A DNA stretch of 36,872 bases from NCBI GenBank assembly GCA_910584215.1, contig CAJTYI010000021.1:1-36872 (forward strand), written 5' to 3'. Within the stretch, counting starts at the first letter, position 1, and every line of letters starts with the position of its first letter. The position numbers and the translations under genes were made by a program. The DNA is from an uncultured Roseburia sp. (GTDB lineage Bacteria; Bacillota; Clostridia; Lachnospirales; Lachnospiraceae). Of the stretch, positions 1-8,038 are shown piece by piece. The notes below the pieces were generated by a model, which was not told the DNA's origin, searched no databases, and worked only from the letters and a program-made list of their open reading frames with translations.

Positions 1-315
1 TGTGGCTCCAACTCACGATGAATTGCCGCATTTACCTTGTGAAATAGAAAAAGTTTTATGAAATTTACAATAGAATAAATATGCAACACATAAGAATATT
101 TATTCAGTCAAAACAATGACTAAAAACCTGTGAGTTTTGGTAGAAGAAATATGCAATTCAAAAACACTATTCAGTTGCAGAAGACGGCTTATAACCAATC
201 CTTTACAAAATCATGTAAAGCGAACAAATGAGGACAGACATACGACGTCTAGGAAATGTACAAAAGTTGATTAGAGTACAATTTATGGTACAGATAAAAG
301 TTTATAATTTCTGTA
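1..315. other. AT-rich intergenic region upstream of recA
   Basis: No open frame of useful length and no recognisable RNA gene are visible here. There is an imperfect direct repeat (about 78-108 and 148-174) in which both copies start AAATATGCAA and end TATTCAGT. The region holds neither a recognisable 3' end of an upstream gene nor a clear terminator. Confidence 0.5.
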
Positions 316-344
316 TTGACAAGCAAGACAACTTATAATACTAT
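316..344 (+). promoter_or_regulatory. sigma-A promoter of recA
   Basis: TTGACA at 316-321 and TACTAT at 339-344 are separated by exactly 17 bases. The predicted start lies near 351, just before the LexA-type box. A TATAAT at 334-339 overlaps but would leave only 12 bases of spacer, so the TACTAT reading is preferred. Confidence 0.7.
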
Positions 345-356
345 TAAAACAGGAAA

Positions 357-370
357 CGAACATAAGTTCG
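357..370. promoter_or_regulatory. LexA (SOS) box in the recA leader
   Basis: CGAACATAAGTTCG is a perfect CGAAC-N4-GTTCG inverted repeat, the Gram-positive SOS box core. It sits between the predicted start site and the ribosome binding site of recA, so bound LexA would block initiation or early elongation. No lexA gene is in the window. Confidence 0.85.
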
Positions 371-386
371 CACGGAGGAAAGAAGA

Positions 387-1493
387 ATGGCAAGAGAAGA
401 TAAGTTAAAGGCATTGGACGCCGCGATCTCGCAGATTGAGAAGCAGTATGGCAAGGGTTCGATCATGAAACTCGGAGATCATTCCAAGGATATGAACATA
501 GAGACGATTCCGACTGGTTCGCTGAGCCTTGATATCGCGCTTGGGATTGGCGGCCTGCCAAGGGGGCGCGTTGTGGAGATTTATGGACCAGAGTCCAGCG
601 GTAAGACGACCGTGGCGCTTCATGTGGTGGCTGAAGTACAAAAGATGGGCGGCATTGCCGGATTTGTGGATGCGGAGCACGCGCTGGACCCGGTTTATGC
701 TAAAAATATCGGGGTTGATATCGACAATCTCTATATTTCCCAGCCGGACAGCGGAGAGCAGGCATTGGAGATCACCGAGACGATGGTGCGTTCCGGTGCG
801 GTAGATGTTTTGATCGTGGATTCCGTTGCCGCGTTAGTACCTAAAGCCGAGATCGACGGAGATATGGGAGATTCCCATGTCGGATTGCAGGCGCGCCTGA
901 TGAGCCAGGCTCTGCGCAAGCTGACCGGTGTCATCAGCAAATCCAATTGCGTGGTGATCTTTATCAATCAGCTTCGTGAAAAGGTAGGCGTCATGTTCGG
1001 CAACCCGGAGACGACGACCGGCGGACGGGCGCTGAAGTTTTACTCCTCTGTGCGCATGGATGTGAGACGAATCGAGGCATTAAAGCAGGGCGGTGAAGTT
1101 GTGGGCAACCGTACCAGAGTAAAAGTAGTCAAAAATAAAGTGGCGCCGCCGTTTCGTGAGGCCGAGTTTGATATTATGTTTGGCAAGGGCATTTCCAAAG
1201 AGGGAGATATTTTAGACCTTGCGGCAGGTCAGGGCGTGATCAGCAAATCCGGCGCATGGTATGCCTACAACGGTGATAAGATTGGCCAGGGACGTGAAAA
1301 TGCCAAACAGTACTTAAAGGACAATCCGCTGATCTGCGCGGAAGTGGAGGCAAAGGTCAGAGAACAGTTCGCACCGGACGATGAGCCCGAAGAGGCAGAA
1401 GTTTCTCCAAAGGAGAAAGCGAAAGCCGAGAAAGCGGCAGTGAAAGCTGTGGCGGCGGAGGAGCATTCAGAAAAAGAGCCGGGCGTGTCATAA
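387..1493 (+). CDS. recA: Recombinase RecA
   Basis: RecA is the ATP-dependent strand-exchange protein of homologous recombination and the coprotease that triggers LexA self-cleavage. The 368-residue protein has the Walker A stretch GPESSGKTT near residue 66, the conserved QPDSGEQALEI segment, and the NQLREKVGVMFGNPETTTGG loop L2 region. The start ATG is preceded by GGAGGA at 374-379. The C-terminal 35 residues are Glu/Lys/Ala-rich and low in complexity, as is common for RecA tails. The last codons lie inside the first copy of a 47-bp tandem repeat that continues into the gap before recX. The SOS box just upstream indicates LexA control. Family assignment is certain. Confidence 0.99.
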   Translation: MAREDKLKALDAAISQIEKQYGKGSIMKLGDHSKDMNIETIPTGSLSLDIALGIGGLPRGRVVEIYGPESSGKTTVALHVVAEVQKMGGIAGFVDAEHALDPVYAKNIGVDIDNLYISQPDSGEQALEITETMVRSGAVDVLIVDSVAALVPKAEIDGDMGDSHVGLQARLMSQALRKLTGVISKSNCVVIFINQLREKVGVMFGNPETTTGGRALKFYSSVRMDVRRIEALKQGGEVVGNRTRVKVVKNKVAPPFREAEFDIMFGKGISKEGDILDLAAGQGVISKSGAWYAYNGDKIGQGRENAKQYLKDNPLICAEVEAKVREQFAPDDEPEEAEVSPKEKAKAEKAAVKAVAAEEHSEKEPGVS

Positions 1494-1675
1494 AGATAGA
1501 AGTTTAGGGATAGAAAGAAAAAGAGCCAGGCGTGTCATAAAGAAAGAAGTTTAGGGATAGAAAGAAAAAGACCAGGCGTGTCGCAAAGAAAGAAGTTTAG
1601 GGATAAAGAGAAAAAGACCAGGCGTGTCGTAAAGATAGAAGTTAAAGATAATGAGAAAAGAGCCGCGTGTATCAT
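1469..1675. repeat. 45-47 bp tandem repeat across the recA 3' end and recX 5' region
   Basis: Copies start at 1469, 1516, 1563, 1609 and 1654 (the last partial), each opening with AGAAAA(A)GA and containing GGCGTGTC followed by AAGATAGAAGTT or a variant. Unit lengths are 47, 47, 46 and 45. The first copy contains the recA stop codon. Divergence increases downstream, as expected for serial slippage or unequal duplication followed by drift. There are no spacers, so this is not a CRISPR array. Confidence 0.9.
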
Positions 1676-1703
1676 AGAATTTTGCGAGGAAAGCGGGGAG
1701 TTT

Positions 1704-2330
1704 ATGACAGAATTACAGATTACAGCTATAGAATACTTGACGAAAGGAAGAGTCAACATTCATTTTGAGAACGAGGAAACGCTGCTTTTGTATCGCAGTG
1801 AGATCTATAAACTTCCCCGCAAAGACGCCGAACTGCTCACGGCAGGAACATACATACCGCAGTCTTTATATCACAAGCTTCTCTATGAGGTGATCGGTGT
1901 CCGCGCAAAAAAGAGAGCAATTTATTTGCTCGAGCAGATGGACCGAACAAAAAAGCAGCTGACAGACAAACTCATGTGCGGCGGATATCCCAAGATTTGT
2001 GTGGAGGAGGCCGTCGCGTATGTGGAGCGGTATCGCTATTTGGATGACGAGAGATATGCGAGAATGTATGTGCGCTGCGGACAGGATAAAAAGAGCATGC
2101 GGCGCATCACAATAGATCTTACGGCAAAGGGAGTCGCAAGAGAAGTGATTGAGCAGGCTTTGGAGGAGGAATATACTGCCGATGAGACAGAAAAAATACG
2201 GCAGTTGTTAGAAAAGCGCCATTACGATTATCAGGGAAGAGATCAGAAAGAGAAGCAGAGGACGTATCAATATTTGATGCGCCGTGGCTTTCACAGCAGT
2301 GATATTTTAAAAGTGCTTCGTGCACAGTGA
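1704..2330 (+). CDS. recX: Regulatory protein RecX
   Basis: RecX binds RecA filaments and limits recombinase activity; it usually follows recA. The protein (208 residues from this start) has the three-helix repeat pattern of RecX: a segment with KKRAIYLLEQMDRTKKQL, then VEEAVAYVERYRYLDDERYARMYV, then a C-terminal repeat ending YQYLMRRGFHSSDILKVL. The frame opens further upstream at a GTG at 1578, but those 42 codons are translated tandem repeat with no RecX similarity. ATG 1704, preceded by GGGGAG at 1695-1700, gives the N-terminus expected for the family, so it is preferred. It is probably cotranscribed with recA. The exact start is the main uncertainty. Confidence 0.92.
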   Translation: MTELQITAIEYLTKGRVNIHFENEETLLLYRSEIYKLPRKDAELLTAGTYIPQSLYHKLLYEVIGVRAKKRAIYLLEQMDRTKKQLTDKLMCGGYPKICVEEAVAYVERYRYLDDERYARMYVRCGQDKKSMRRITIDLTAKGVAREVIEQALEEEYTADETEKIRQLLEKRHYDYQGRDQKEKQRTYQYLMRRGFHSSDILKVLRAQ

Positions 2331-2418
2331 CACCTCTATTTGTCAATATATGTTATATGTTGCCGAAAATGAATTGCCATAATATGTATCCGATTATGCA
2401 TACTGTACAATTATTTGC

Positions 2419-2447
2419 TTGACATATTGCCGAAAATAGAATAAAAT
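2419..2447 (+). promoter_or_regulatory. sigma-A promoter of rny
   Basis: TTGACA at 2419-2424 and TAAAAT at 2442-2447 are separated by 17 bases. A near-duplicate of the spacer motif (TTGCCGAAAATGAAT near 2360, TTGCCGAAAATAGAAT here) suggests a local duplication. The leader runs about 75 bases to the TTG start of rny. Confidence 0.75.
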
Positions 2448-2526
2448 TTATATGTTGTAGTTATGACAGATAAAGGATAATTAGATGTTATATGTACAAT
2501 GAAAATTTCATAAAGGAGGTGCCCTG

Positions 2527-4074
2527 TTGTTAGACGTAGTGATTGCTGTCATGATTACTCTGATCGCAACTGCTTTTATCGTTTATTTTATCACGACGGC
2601 CTATCATAAGAAAGTGACGGAGGCTAAGATCGGCAACGCGGATGAGAAAGCGCGGGAGATTATAGACGAGGCAGTAAAGGCAGCGGAAACCAAGAAGCGT
2701 GAGGCCGCTATTGAAGCCAAAGAAGAGTCCATTCGCGTGAAAAACGACCTGGACAAAGAGGTGAAAGAGCGGAGAGCAGAGCTTTCGCGCAGTGAGAGGC
2801 GTATTGTTCAAAAGGAAGAAAATTTGGACAAGAAGCTCGAGGCGATTGAGAAGCGTGAAGCCGGTTTTGCAGCCAAGGAAGAGGAAATTAACAAGCAGAA
2901 GGCTCAGGTCGCGAAGCTCAACGAAGAGCGCATACAGGAACTGGAAAGGATTTCCGGATTAACCTCTGAACAAGCAAAAGAATATCTTTTAAAAACCGTT
3001 GAAGAAGATGTTAAGCTTGATACTGCTAAAATGATCAAAGAAATGGAGAACAGAGCAAAGGAGGAAGCTGACAAAAAAGCAAAAGAGTACGTGGTTACGG
3101 CGATACAAAAGTGTGCGGCAGACCATGTGGCAGAGACGACGATCTCTGTGGTACAGCTTCCAAACGATGAAATGAAGGGCAGGATTATCGGTAGAGAGGG
3201 CCGCAACATTCGCACGTTGGAGACAATGACAGGTGTTGATTTGATTATTGATGACACACCGGAGGCAGTCATATTGTCAGGTTTCGATCCCATCCGCAGA
3301 GAAGTTGCCCGTATCGCTCTGGAGAAGTTGATTGTGGACGGACGTATCCATCCGGCCAGAATTGAGGAGATGGTTGAAAAGGCGCAAAAGGAAGTAGAAA
3401 CGATGATTCGGGAGGAAGGAGAGGCTGCTACCCTTGAGGTGGGAGTACACGGTATTCATCCTGAATTAGTCAAACTTCTCGGTAGAATGAGATTTCGCAC
3501 CAGTTATGGTCAGAACGCACTCAAACATTCTATTGAAGTGGCTCAGTTGTCAGGTTTATTGGCAGCCGAGATCGGTGTCGATGTAAGAACCGCGAAACGT
3601 GCAGGTTTGTTACATGATATTGGAAAATCTGTAGACCGTGAAATGGAAGGGTCACATATACAGATTGGTGTAGATTTGTGTAAGAAGTATAAGGAATCAT
3701 CCATCGTGCTCAATGCCGTTGAGTCTCATCACGGTGATGTAGAGCCACAGTCCTTAATTGCATGTATTGTGCAGGCGGCAGATACGATCAGCGCCGCAAG
3801 ACCGGGTGCCAGAAGAGAGACACTCGAAACATATTCCAATAGGTTAAAGCAGTTAGAAGATATTACGAACGGATTTAAAGGGGTTGACAAGTCTTTTGCT
3901 ATTCAGGCAGGTAGAGAGATTCGTGTAATGGTTGTTCCAGAGCAGGTAAGCGATGCCGATATGGTATTGCTGGCGCGCGATATATCGAAACAGATTGAAG
4001 CTGAATTAGAATATCCGGGACAGATCAAAGTAAATGTCATCCGCGAATCGAGAGTTACTGATTATGCGAAATAA
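2527..4074 (+). CDS. rny: Ribonuclease Y
   Basis: RNase Y is the membrane-bound endoribonuclease that starts mRNA decay in many Firmicutes. The 515-residue protein has an N-terminal membrane segment (about 3-23), a long charged coiled coil (about 30-200), a KH RNA-binding domain with GRIIGREGRNIRTLE (about 218-232), and an HD domain with HSIEVAQLSG and the metal-binding LLHDIGK (about 333-365). Length fits the family. The start is TTG, supported by an excellent AAAGGAGGT at 2512-2520 six bases upstream. A sigma-A promoter lies at 2419 and an intrinsic terminator at 4097, so it appears monocistronic. Assignment is certain. Confidence 0.98.
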   Translation: MLDVVIAVMITLIATAFIVYFITTAYHKKVTEAKIGNADEKAREIIDEAVKAAETKKREAAIEAKEESIRVKNDLDKEVKERRAELSRSERRIVQKEENLDKKLEAIEKREAGFAAKEEEINKQKAQVAKLNEERIQELERISGLTSEQAKEYLLKTVEEDVKLDTAKMIKEMENRAKEEADKKAKEYVVTAIQKCAADHVAETTISVVQLPNDEMKGRIIGREGRNIRTLETMTGVDLIIDDTPEAVILSGFDPIRREVARIALEKLIVDGRIHPARIEEMVEKAQKEVETMIREEGEAATLEVGVHGIHPELVKLLGRMRFRTSYGQNALKHSIEVAQLSGLLAAEIGVDVRTAKRAGLLHDIGKSVDREMEGSHIQIGVDLCKKYKESSIVLNAVESHHGDVEPQSLIACIVQAADTISAARPGARRETLETYSNRLKQLEDITNGFKGVDKSFAIQAGREIRVMVVPEQVSDADMVLLARDISKQIEAELEYPGQIKVNVIRESRVTDYAK

Positions 4075-4096
4075 GAGTAAATGATTTACATGAATA

Positions 4097-4146
4097 AATA
4101 TGGAAAGTATTGAAAATGCGATATCTTCAATGCTTTCCATATTTTT
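4097..4146 (+). terminator. Intrinsic terminator of rny
   Basis: A long stem pairs AATATGGAAAGTATTGAA with TTCAATGCTTTCCATATT (one G-T pair) around an 11-base loop. The 3' arm runs directly into a T tract at 4141-4146. Confidence 0.85.
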
Positions 4147-4151
4147 CGTTG

Positions 4152-4317
4152 TGAATGACAACGATATAATCGGCAAAGCTATATAATTGGATAATGGAGT
4201 GATCGGATATTAGGAAGATGGAATGGATTGTATAAGAGTGACAACGATATCAACTGCATAACGAAATAATTCAGTAATGGAGTGATCGGAGATCAGAAAC
4301 AGGAGATTAACTAGATC
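4152..4317. repeat. 83-bp degenerate tandem duplication
   Basis: TGACAACGATAT occurs at 4156-4167 and 4239-4250, and TAATGGAGTGATCGGA at 4192-4207 and 4275-4290. Both pairs are offset by exactly 83 bases, so the region is two tandem copies of an 83-bp unit that have drifted apart between the conserved blocks. It occupies most of the 330-base gap between rny and the Nudix gene. No promoter could be placed convincingly. Confidence 0.75.
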
Positions 4318-4404
4318 ACCTTGCTAGATTTGGACGTGCTAGAATTTTATAAGAGTGTTGCAAACAAAATATGTAATTTGATAAAAAAGGGAGGAGACCA
4401 TCCA

Positions 4405-4965
4405 ATGGACAAGCAGATCAAAAGAGTAAAGCGCGAGTTAATACATCGGGGCGCTATTTTAGATATCTACCAGGATACCATGGAACTGCCGGAAGGCAAG
4501 CAGGAGATATGGGATTTTGTTTCACATCGAAAGGGAGCGGCTGCGGTAGTTCCAGTGCGTGAGGACGGGAAGATATTGATGGTGAGACAATACCGCAATG
4601 CATTGGAGCGTGAGACATTGGAGATACCCGCAGGGTCAAGGGACAGCGTGACGGAGGACACAAGCGTGTGTGCTGCCAGAGAGTTGGAGGAGGAAACCGG
4701 TTATAAGAGCGATCAGCTCACATTTCTATTGTCACTTAGAACCACGGTAGCATTTTGTGATGAATTTATTGATGTCTATCTGGCGAAAGACTTAAAAAAA
4801 GGAGAGCGGCATTTGGATGACAGTGAAGATATCGATGTCGAGGAGTATGAGATCGAGGAACTCTGCGAGATGATCTATCAGGGAAAACTGCAGGATTCCA
4901 AAACCGTTGCCGCTCTGTTGGCGTATAAAAATCTGCTGAACGAAGAAAAGTGTGGCGGCAGATAG
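4405..4965 (+). CDS. Nudix hydrolase, ADP-ribose pyrophosphatase type
   Basis: The 186-residue protein resembles NudF/ADP-ribose pyrophosphatases, which hydrolyse ADP-sugars to AMP and a sugar phosphate. The Nudix box is seen as AGSRDSVTEDTSVCAARELE followed by EETGY. It carries one residue more than the canonical GX5E spacing, a variant I recall from related clostridial proteins. The upstream PVREDGKILMVRQYRNALER segment is typical of the ADP-ribose subfamily. The frame is open from 4321, but ATG 4405 with GGGAGGAGA at 4389-4397 is the better start. The stop codon TAG lies inside the first unit of a 17-bp tandem repeat. Substrate specificity is inferred from similarity only. Confidence 0.9.
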   Translation: MDKQIKRVKRELIHRGAILDIYQDTMELPEGKQEIWDFVSHRKGAAAVVPVREDGKILMVRQYRNALERETLEIPAGSRDSVTEDTSVCAARELEEETGYKSDQLTFLLSLRTTVAFCDEFIDVYLAKDLKKGERHLDDSEDIDVEEYEIEELCEMIYQGKLQDSKTVAALLAYKNLLNEEKCGGR

Positions 4966-5030
4966 CCGAACGAATGCTGTAGCCGAACGAATGTTGTAGT
5001 CGAATGAATGTTGTAGCCGAAAAATATTCT
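4963..5030. repeat. 17-bp tandem repeat starting at the Nudix stop codon
   Basis: Units TAGCCGAACGAATGCTG (4963-4979), TAGCCGAACGAATGTTG (4980-4996) and TAGTCGAATGAATGTTG (4997-5013) are followed by a decayed fourth copy. Each copy begins with TAG, so the stop codon of the preceding gene is triplicated. Nothing else is evident up to the promoter at 5096. Confidence 0.9.
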
Positions 5031-5095
5031 GTCAAAGAGTATGTCATGCTCTGCCGTTTCGTCGAGGCGTGTGCGGTATCGTGCATATTTGGATA

Positions 5096-5124
5096 TTGCA
5101 TCCTTCCGACAAAAAAACTATAAT
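5096..5124 (+). promoter_or_regulatory. Putative sigma-A promoter upstream of the 922-residue protein gene
   Basis: TTGCAT at 5096-5101 and TATAAT at 5119-5124 are separated by 17 bases. The start codon is about 80 bases further on. Confidence 0.55.
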
Positions 5125-5213
5125 ATTTCATAGGAATATAATATAAAAGCAGCATGGTTCACTTTAGAGCATGATTCCTGGCAGACTTTGGCGTGCTCTG
5201 ATGTGGCAGAGAT

Positions 5214-7982
5214 ATGAGAAAGAAGATTGCGGCCATGATTTTATTGAGAGCAAATCAGGAATTAAAATACACATTTGATAAATTGATTGAGACGATGAAA
5301 GTTCCAGTGGAGTGGACTGGCATCTTTGCGGTGGTGGATGATTACATGATTTTACAGGGACAGGTGCGCTCCCTGTTTTTTCACTTTGACACCAAAAAAG
5401 TTGTGACGAATATTATCGATATTCCGGTCAAAGAAGATGAGGTGTGGGAAATCTTAAATAATGTCCGCCTGCGCAATACCATCAATATGATTCTCTATGC
5501 GTTTGGAAAATGGGGCAATATAAGCGGTCTGCGGGTAGATAAAGATTATAGGCAGCTGAACAGCCTTTTTACCGGTATCATGAAAGAAATTGGCATTGAT
5601 GTGGAATATAACCAAAACCATTTCCGCTTTTTTGAGAAAGGCATCCGCATCACCTATGAGGATGTCATACAGGAGGCGTTAAAGGAGCAGACGCCTGTTG
5701 AAGAGGCAAAAGAGGAGGCGGAGGGAAAGGGCCTTTGGCACAATATGATCTGGCAAAAAAAGCAGACGCTATTCCCTCATGTGGAAACCACACTGGCGGA
5801 GCGGATAAAAGGGAGGCTGGGCAATAACTTTTATCTGATCGGTTATCTTTGCCCTGACTGTAAGAGCAATCTCTTTATGGTGGTCTATCCGATGGACCGT
5901 GAAGTGCGTGTCGAGACGGAGGAGGGCGGCGTACTTTTGGCGAGGGCATGTGTCTGCGATAGCTGCAACTGCTTTTTTACGCCGCGGCCCAGGCGGCTTT
6001 TGGCGGAGGGCGATGCCTACTTTCTGCCGTTTGGGGAGGACAGAAAAGCATATGAAGATTATCTGGAGCTGATGGGCAAAAGCGGAGAGCGTGTCTCCAA
6101 CAGTCATTTTAACGAATTTGCCGACCGGCGCGGCATGAACCGCAATCCGGGTGATACGCTCGAAGAACTCTCGCAAAAGATTGAAGATTTGTCTGCTGAG
6201 GAGTTGGAAGAGCTGGAAGCGCGGTTGGATGAGGTATTCTTTTCAGATGAGAGCACGAAAAAATTCGAGCATAAGATCAGAAAAGAGACGCGCAAGAAGC
6301 AAAAGGAGCGGGAAGAGAGAAAAAGAAAAGAGCGCGAGAAGAGCGCGAGGGAGCGGGAGAAAAAAGAAAAGGTACATAAAGAGAACGTACAAAAGGAGAA
6401 AGAAGAAAACAAAGAAACGGGGGAGAGAGAGAAAGCAAAAGAGGAGCGAAGCTTTACCATTAACCTTAGAAGCAGCGGCATCAAGATAGGCGCTGACGGT
6501 GTCCGCGGCGCCCAACCCTCTGAGACGGAGGAGACGAAGCGTGAAGAAGGCGCTGTGCGGTCTGCTGCAAAAGTCAGGGAGCGCGATGCAAGTGAGCGCG
6601 CAGAGAACAAAAATTCAGCTGCCAGGCAGCGCTACGATGATAAAATGCGCGTGATGGAGCGCCTGTCAGAGCGCCAGACGAGTGAACTTGAAAAGCAGAT
6701 CGCACATGACGGGGCGTTGACGACGGAAGAAAAAGAGAGTTATCTTGGAAGGATAAAAGACAAAAGGCAGCGCGAGAGGGCGGCCCAGTACCAGCGCAAG
6801 GTAGACGACTGTGAGAATAAGCCGTATGCCGTCACCAAACGGGTGGAGACAGAGATTCGCCAGGAGGAAAATCTGCCGGCGGAGGAAAAAGAAACCCTTC
6901 TGTCGAAAATTGCCCGGTTTTTAAAGCGGCAGGGAGAGCAGGAAGTAAAACAGATGATGGCGCAGATGCCCAGCGGCATGGACAGAGCACAGCATAAAAG
7001 TTTTATGAAGCGTCTGTCCGCCTATGAGGAGGTAGATTTAGAACCGTATCAGCAACAGATTAAGACCAGTTTGGATCAGGCCGAAGAGGCGGAGCTCAAA
7101 AGGCTCATGAAAGGTCTTAGCAGGAAGACACGCGCGGACTGTGCGAGATTGGCCGATACGCTGCGCGCGGGTGATTATGAGCCGGAGCTTGTGAAACCTT
7201 GTCTGGAGGAATTGAGGGAACGGATCGAACGCTTTGACCTGGCGGCGATCGAGGGGATTTTGGACGGCGCTGCCCAGATGGGGTTTGCGGAGGGGATGCA
7301 GGCTTACGACGCGGTCATGAATGGGGATTTCTTGCCGGAATTAAAGGCAGACGCCCTTAAAATGCTGGAGAAACGCTTGTCCAAGATGAAAGCGGATGAG
7401 AGTGAACTTCTGGTCAAAAAGTTGCAGGATGAGTGCAGGGAAGCCGGGATTCCCATGAATGAGAAACACCATTTTTACCCTGCCAGAAAGGTTCTGATGG
7501 GGCAGGCGTCAAAGGAAGAGATGAAAGTGATTGACTTTGCCGTAGAGACCTATGCGGGAGACCGGAATCTGTTTGAATACCCCATACTGGTTGTGGATAC
7601 TACAAGAGGCGGCAGCGGCAAAGAGGGTATGATACTTACGCCTGAACATTTGTATTACAGTACCTTTTTGAGCGCGTACGGCATCGACATCGCTTCGATT
7701 GTTAAGGTGAGCGCCTCCACGGGACTTTTGAACCGGGGGCTCTACGTCCATCAGGGCAATGGGCAGAAGATTAAGGTTCCTTATGCTGTGGACAATAAGG
7801 ATTTGACTGCCTACGCAAAAGTGCTGGACGCATTTATCCGATATCTCAAGGAGAAGCCGGATTCGAGGAATGTTGCCTATCTGGCAAAAGAAAAACATGA
7901 GAAAATATGCTGTTACCGCTGCGGTGCATTTTATCAGGGCGGCAGTGTCTGCCCAAAGTGCGGATATAAAAATAATGCATGA
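5214..7982 (+). CDS. Large zinc-finger and coiled-coil protein of unknown function
   Basis: I do not recognise this 922-residue protein. Visible architecture: an N-terminal globular domain (about 1-150); a CPDC / CVCDSCNC cluster (C213, C216, C246, C248, C251, C253) that probably binds zinc; an extremely charged Lys/Glu/Arg coiled coil (about 320-480); a helical region (about 480-760); a beta-rich module with ILTPEHLYYSTFLSAYGIDI (about 800-865) that looks like a bacterial PH-like domain; and a C-terminal zinc ribbon (C900, C903, C913, C916). There is no signal peptide or clear membrane segment, so it is probably cytoplasmic. The ribosome binding site is poor; ATG 5235 is an alternative start. 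It lies between a Nudix gene and pdaA, with a promoter of its own. The PH-like call is tentative. Confidence 0.8.
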   Translation: MRKKIAAMILLRANQELKYTFDKLIETMKVPVEWTGIFAVVDDYMILQGQVRSLFFHFDTKKVVTNIIDIPVKEDEVWEILNNVRLRNTINMILYAFGKWGNISGLRVDKDYRQLNSLFTGIMKEIGIDVEYNQNHFRFFEKGIRITYEDVIQEALKEQTPVEEAKEEAEGKGLWHNMIWQKKQTLFPHVETTLAERIKGRLGNNFYLIGYLCPDCKSNLFMVVYPMDREVRVETEEGGVLLARACVCDSCNCFFTPRPRRLLAEGDAYFLPFGEDRKAYEDYLELMGKSGERVSNSHFNEFADRRGMNRNPGDTLEELSQKIEDLSAEELEELEARLDEVFFSDESTKKFEHKIRKETRKKQKEREERKRKEREKSAREREKKEKVHKENVQKEKEENKETGEREKAKEERSFTINLRSSGIKIGADGVRGAQPSETEETKREEGAVRSAAKVRERDASERAENKNSAARQRYDDKMRVMERLSERQTSELEKQIAHDGALTTEEKESYLGRIKDKRQRERAAQYQRKVDDCENKPYAVTKRVETEIRQEENLPAEEKETLLSKIARFLKRQGEQEVKQMMAQMPSGMDRAQHKSFMKRLSAYEEVDLEPYQQQIKTSLDQAEEAELKRLMKGLSRKTRADCARLADTLRAGDYEPELVKPCLEELRERIERFDLAAIEGILDGAAQMGFAEGMQAYDAVMNGDFLPELKADALKMLEKRLSKMKADESELLVKKLQDECREAGIPMNEKHHFYPARKVLMGQASKEEMKVIDFAVETYAGDRNLFEYPILVVDTTRGGSGKEGMILTPEHLYYSTFLSAYGIDIASIVKVSASTGLLNRGLYVHQGNGQKIKVPYAVDNKDLTAYAKVLDAFIRYLKEKPDSRNVAYLAKEKHEKICCYRCGAFYQGGSVCPKCGYKNNA

Positions 7983-8038
7983 ATCACTGGCTTTTTTCAT
8001 AGAATCATAGTGAGATTTTGACAGTGAGGATAGGATCT

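Noticed and set aside
1469..1675. CRISPR array
   Set aside because: The units are directly adjacent with no unique spacers and drift in length and sequence, so this is a simple tandem repeat.
1578..1703. N-terminal extension of RecX starting at GTG 1578
   Set aside because: The 42 codons are translated tandem-repeat DNA, have no RecX-like sequence, and an ATG with a ribosome binding site follows at 1704.
6104..6610. 168-codon minus-strand frame rich in Ser and Phe
   Set aside because: It is the complement of the Lys/Glu-rich coiled-coil codons of the 922-residue gene, a known source of false frames.
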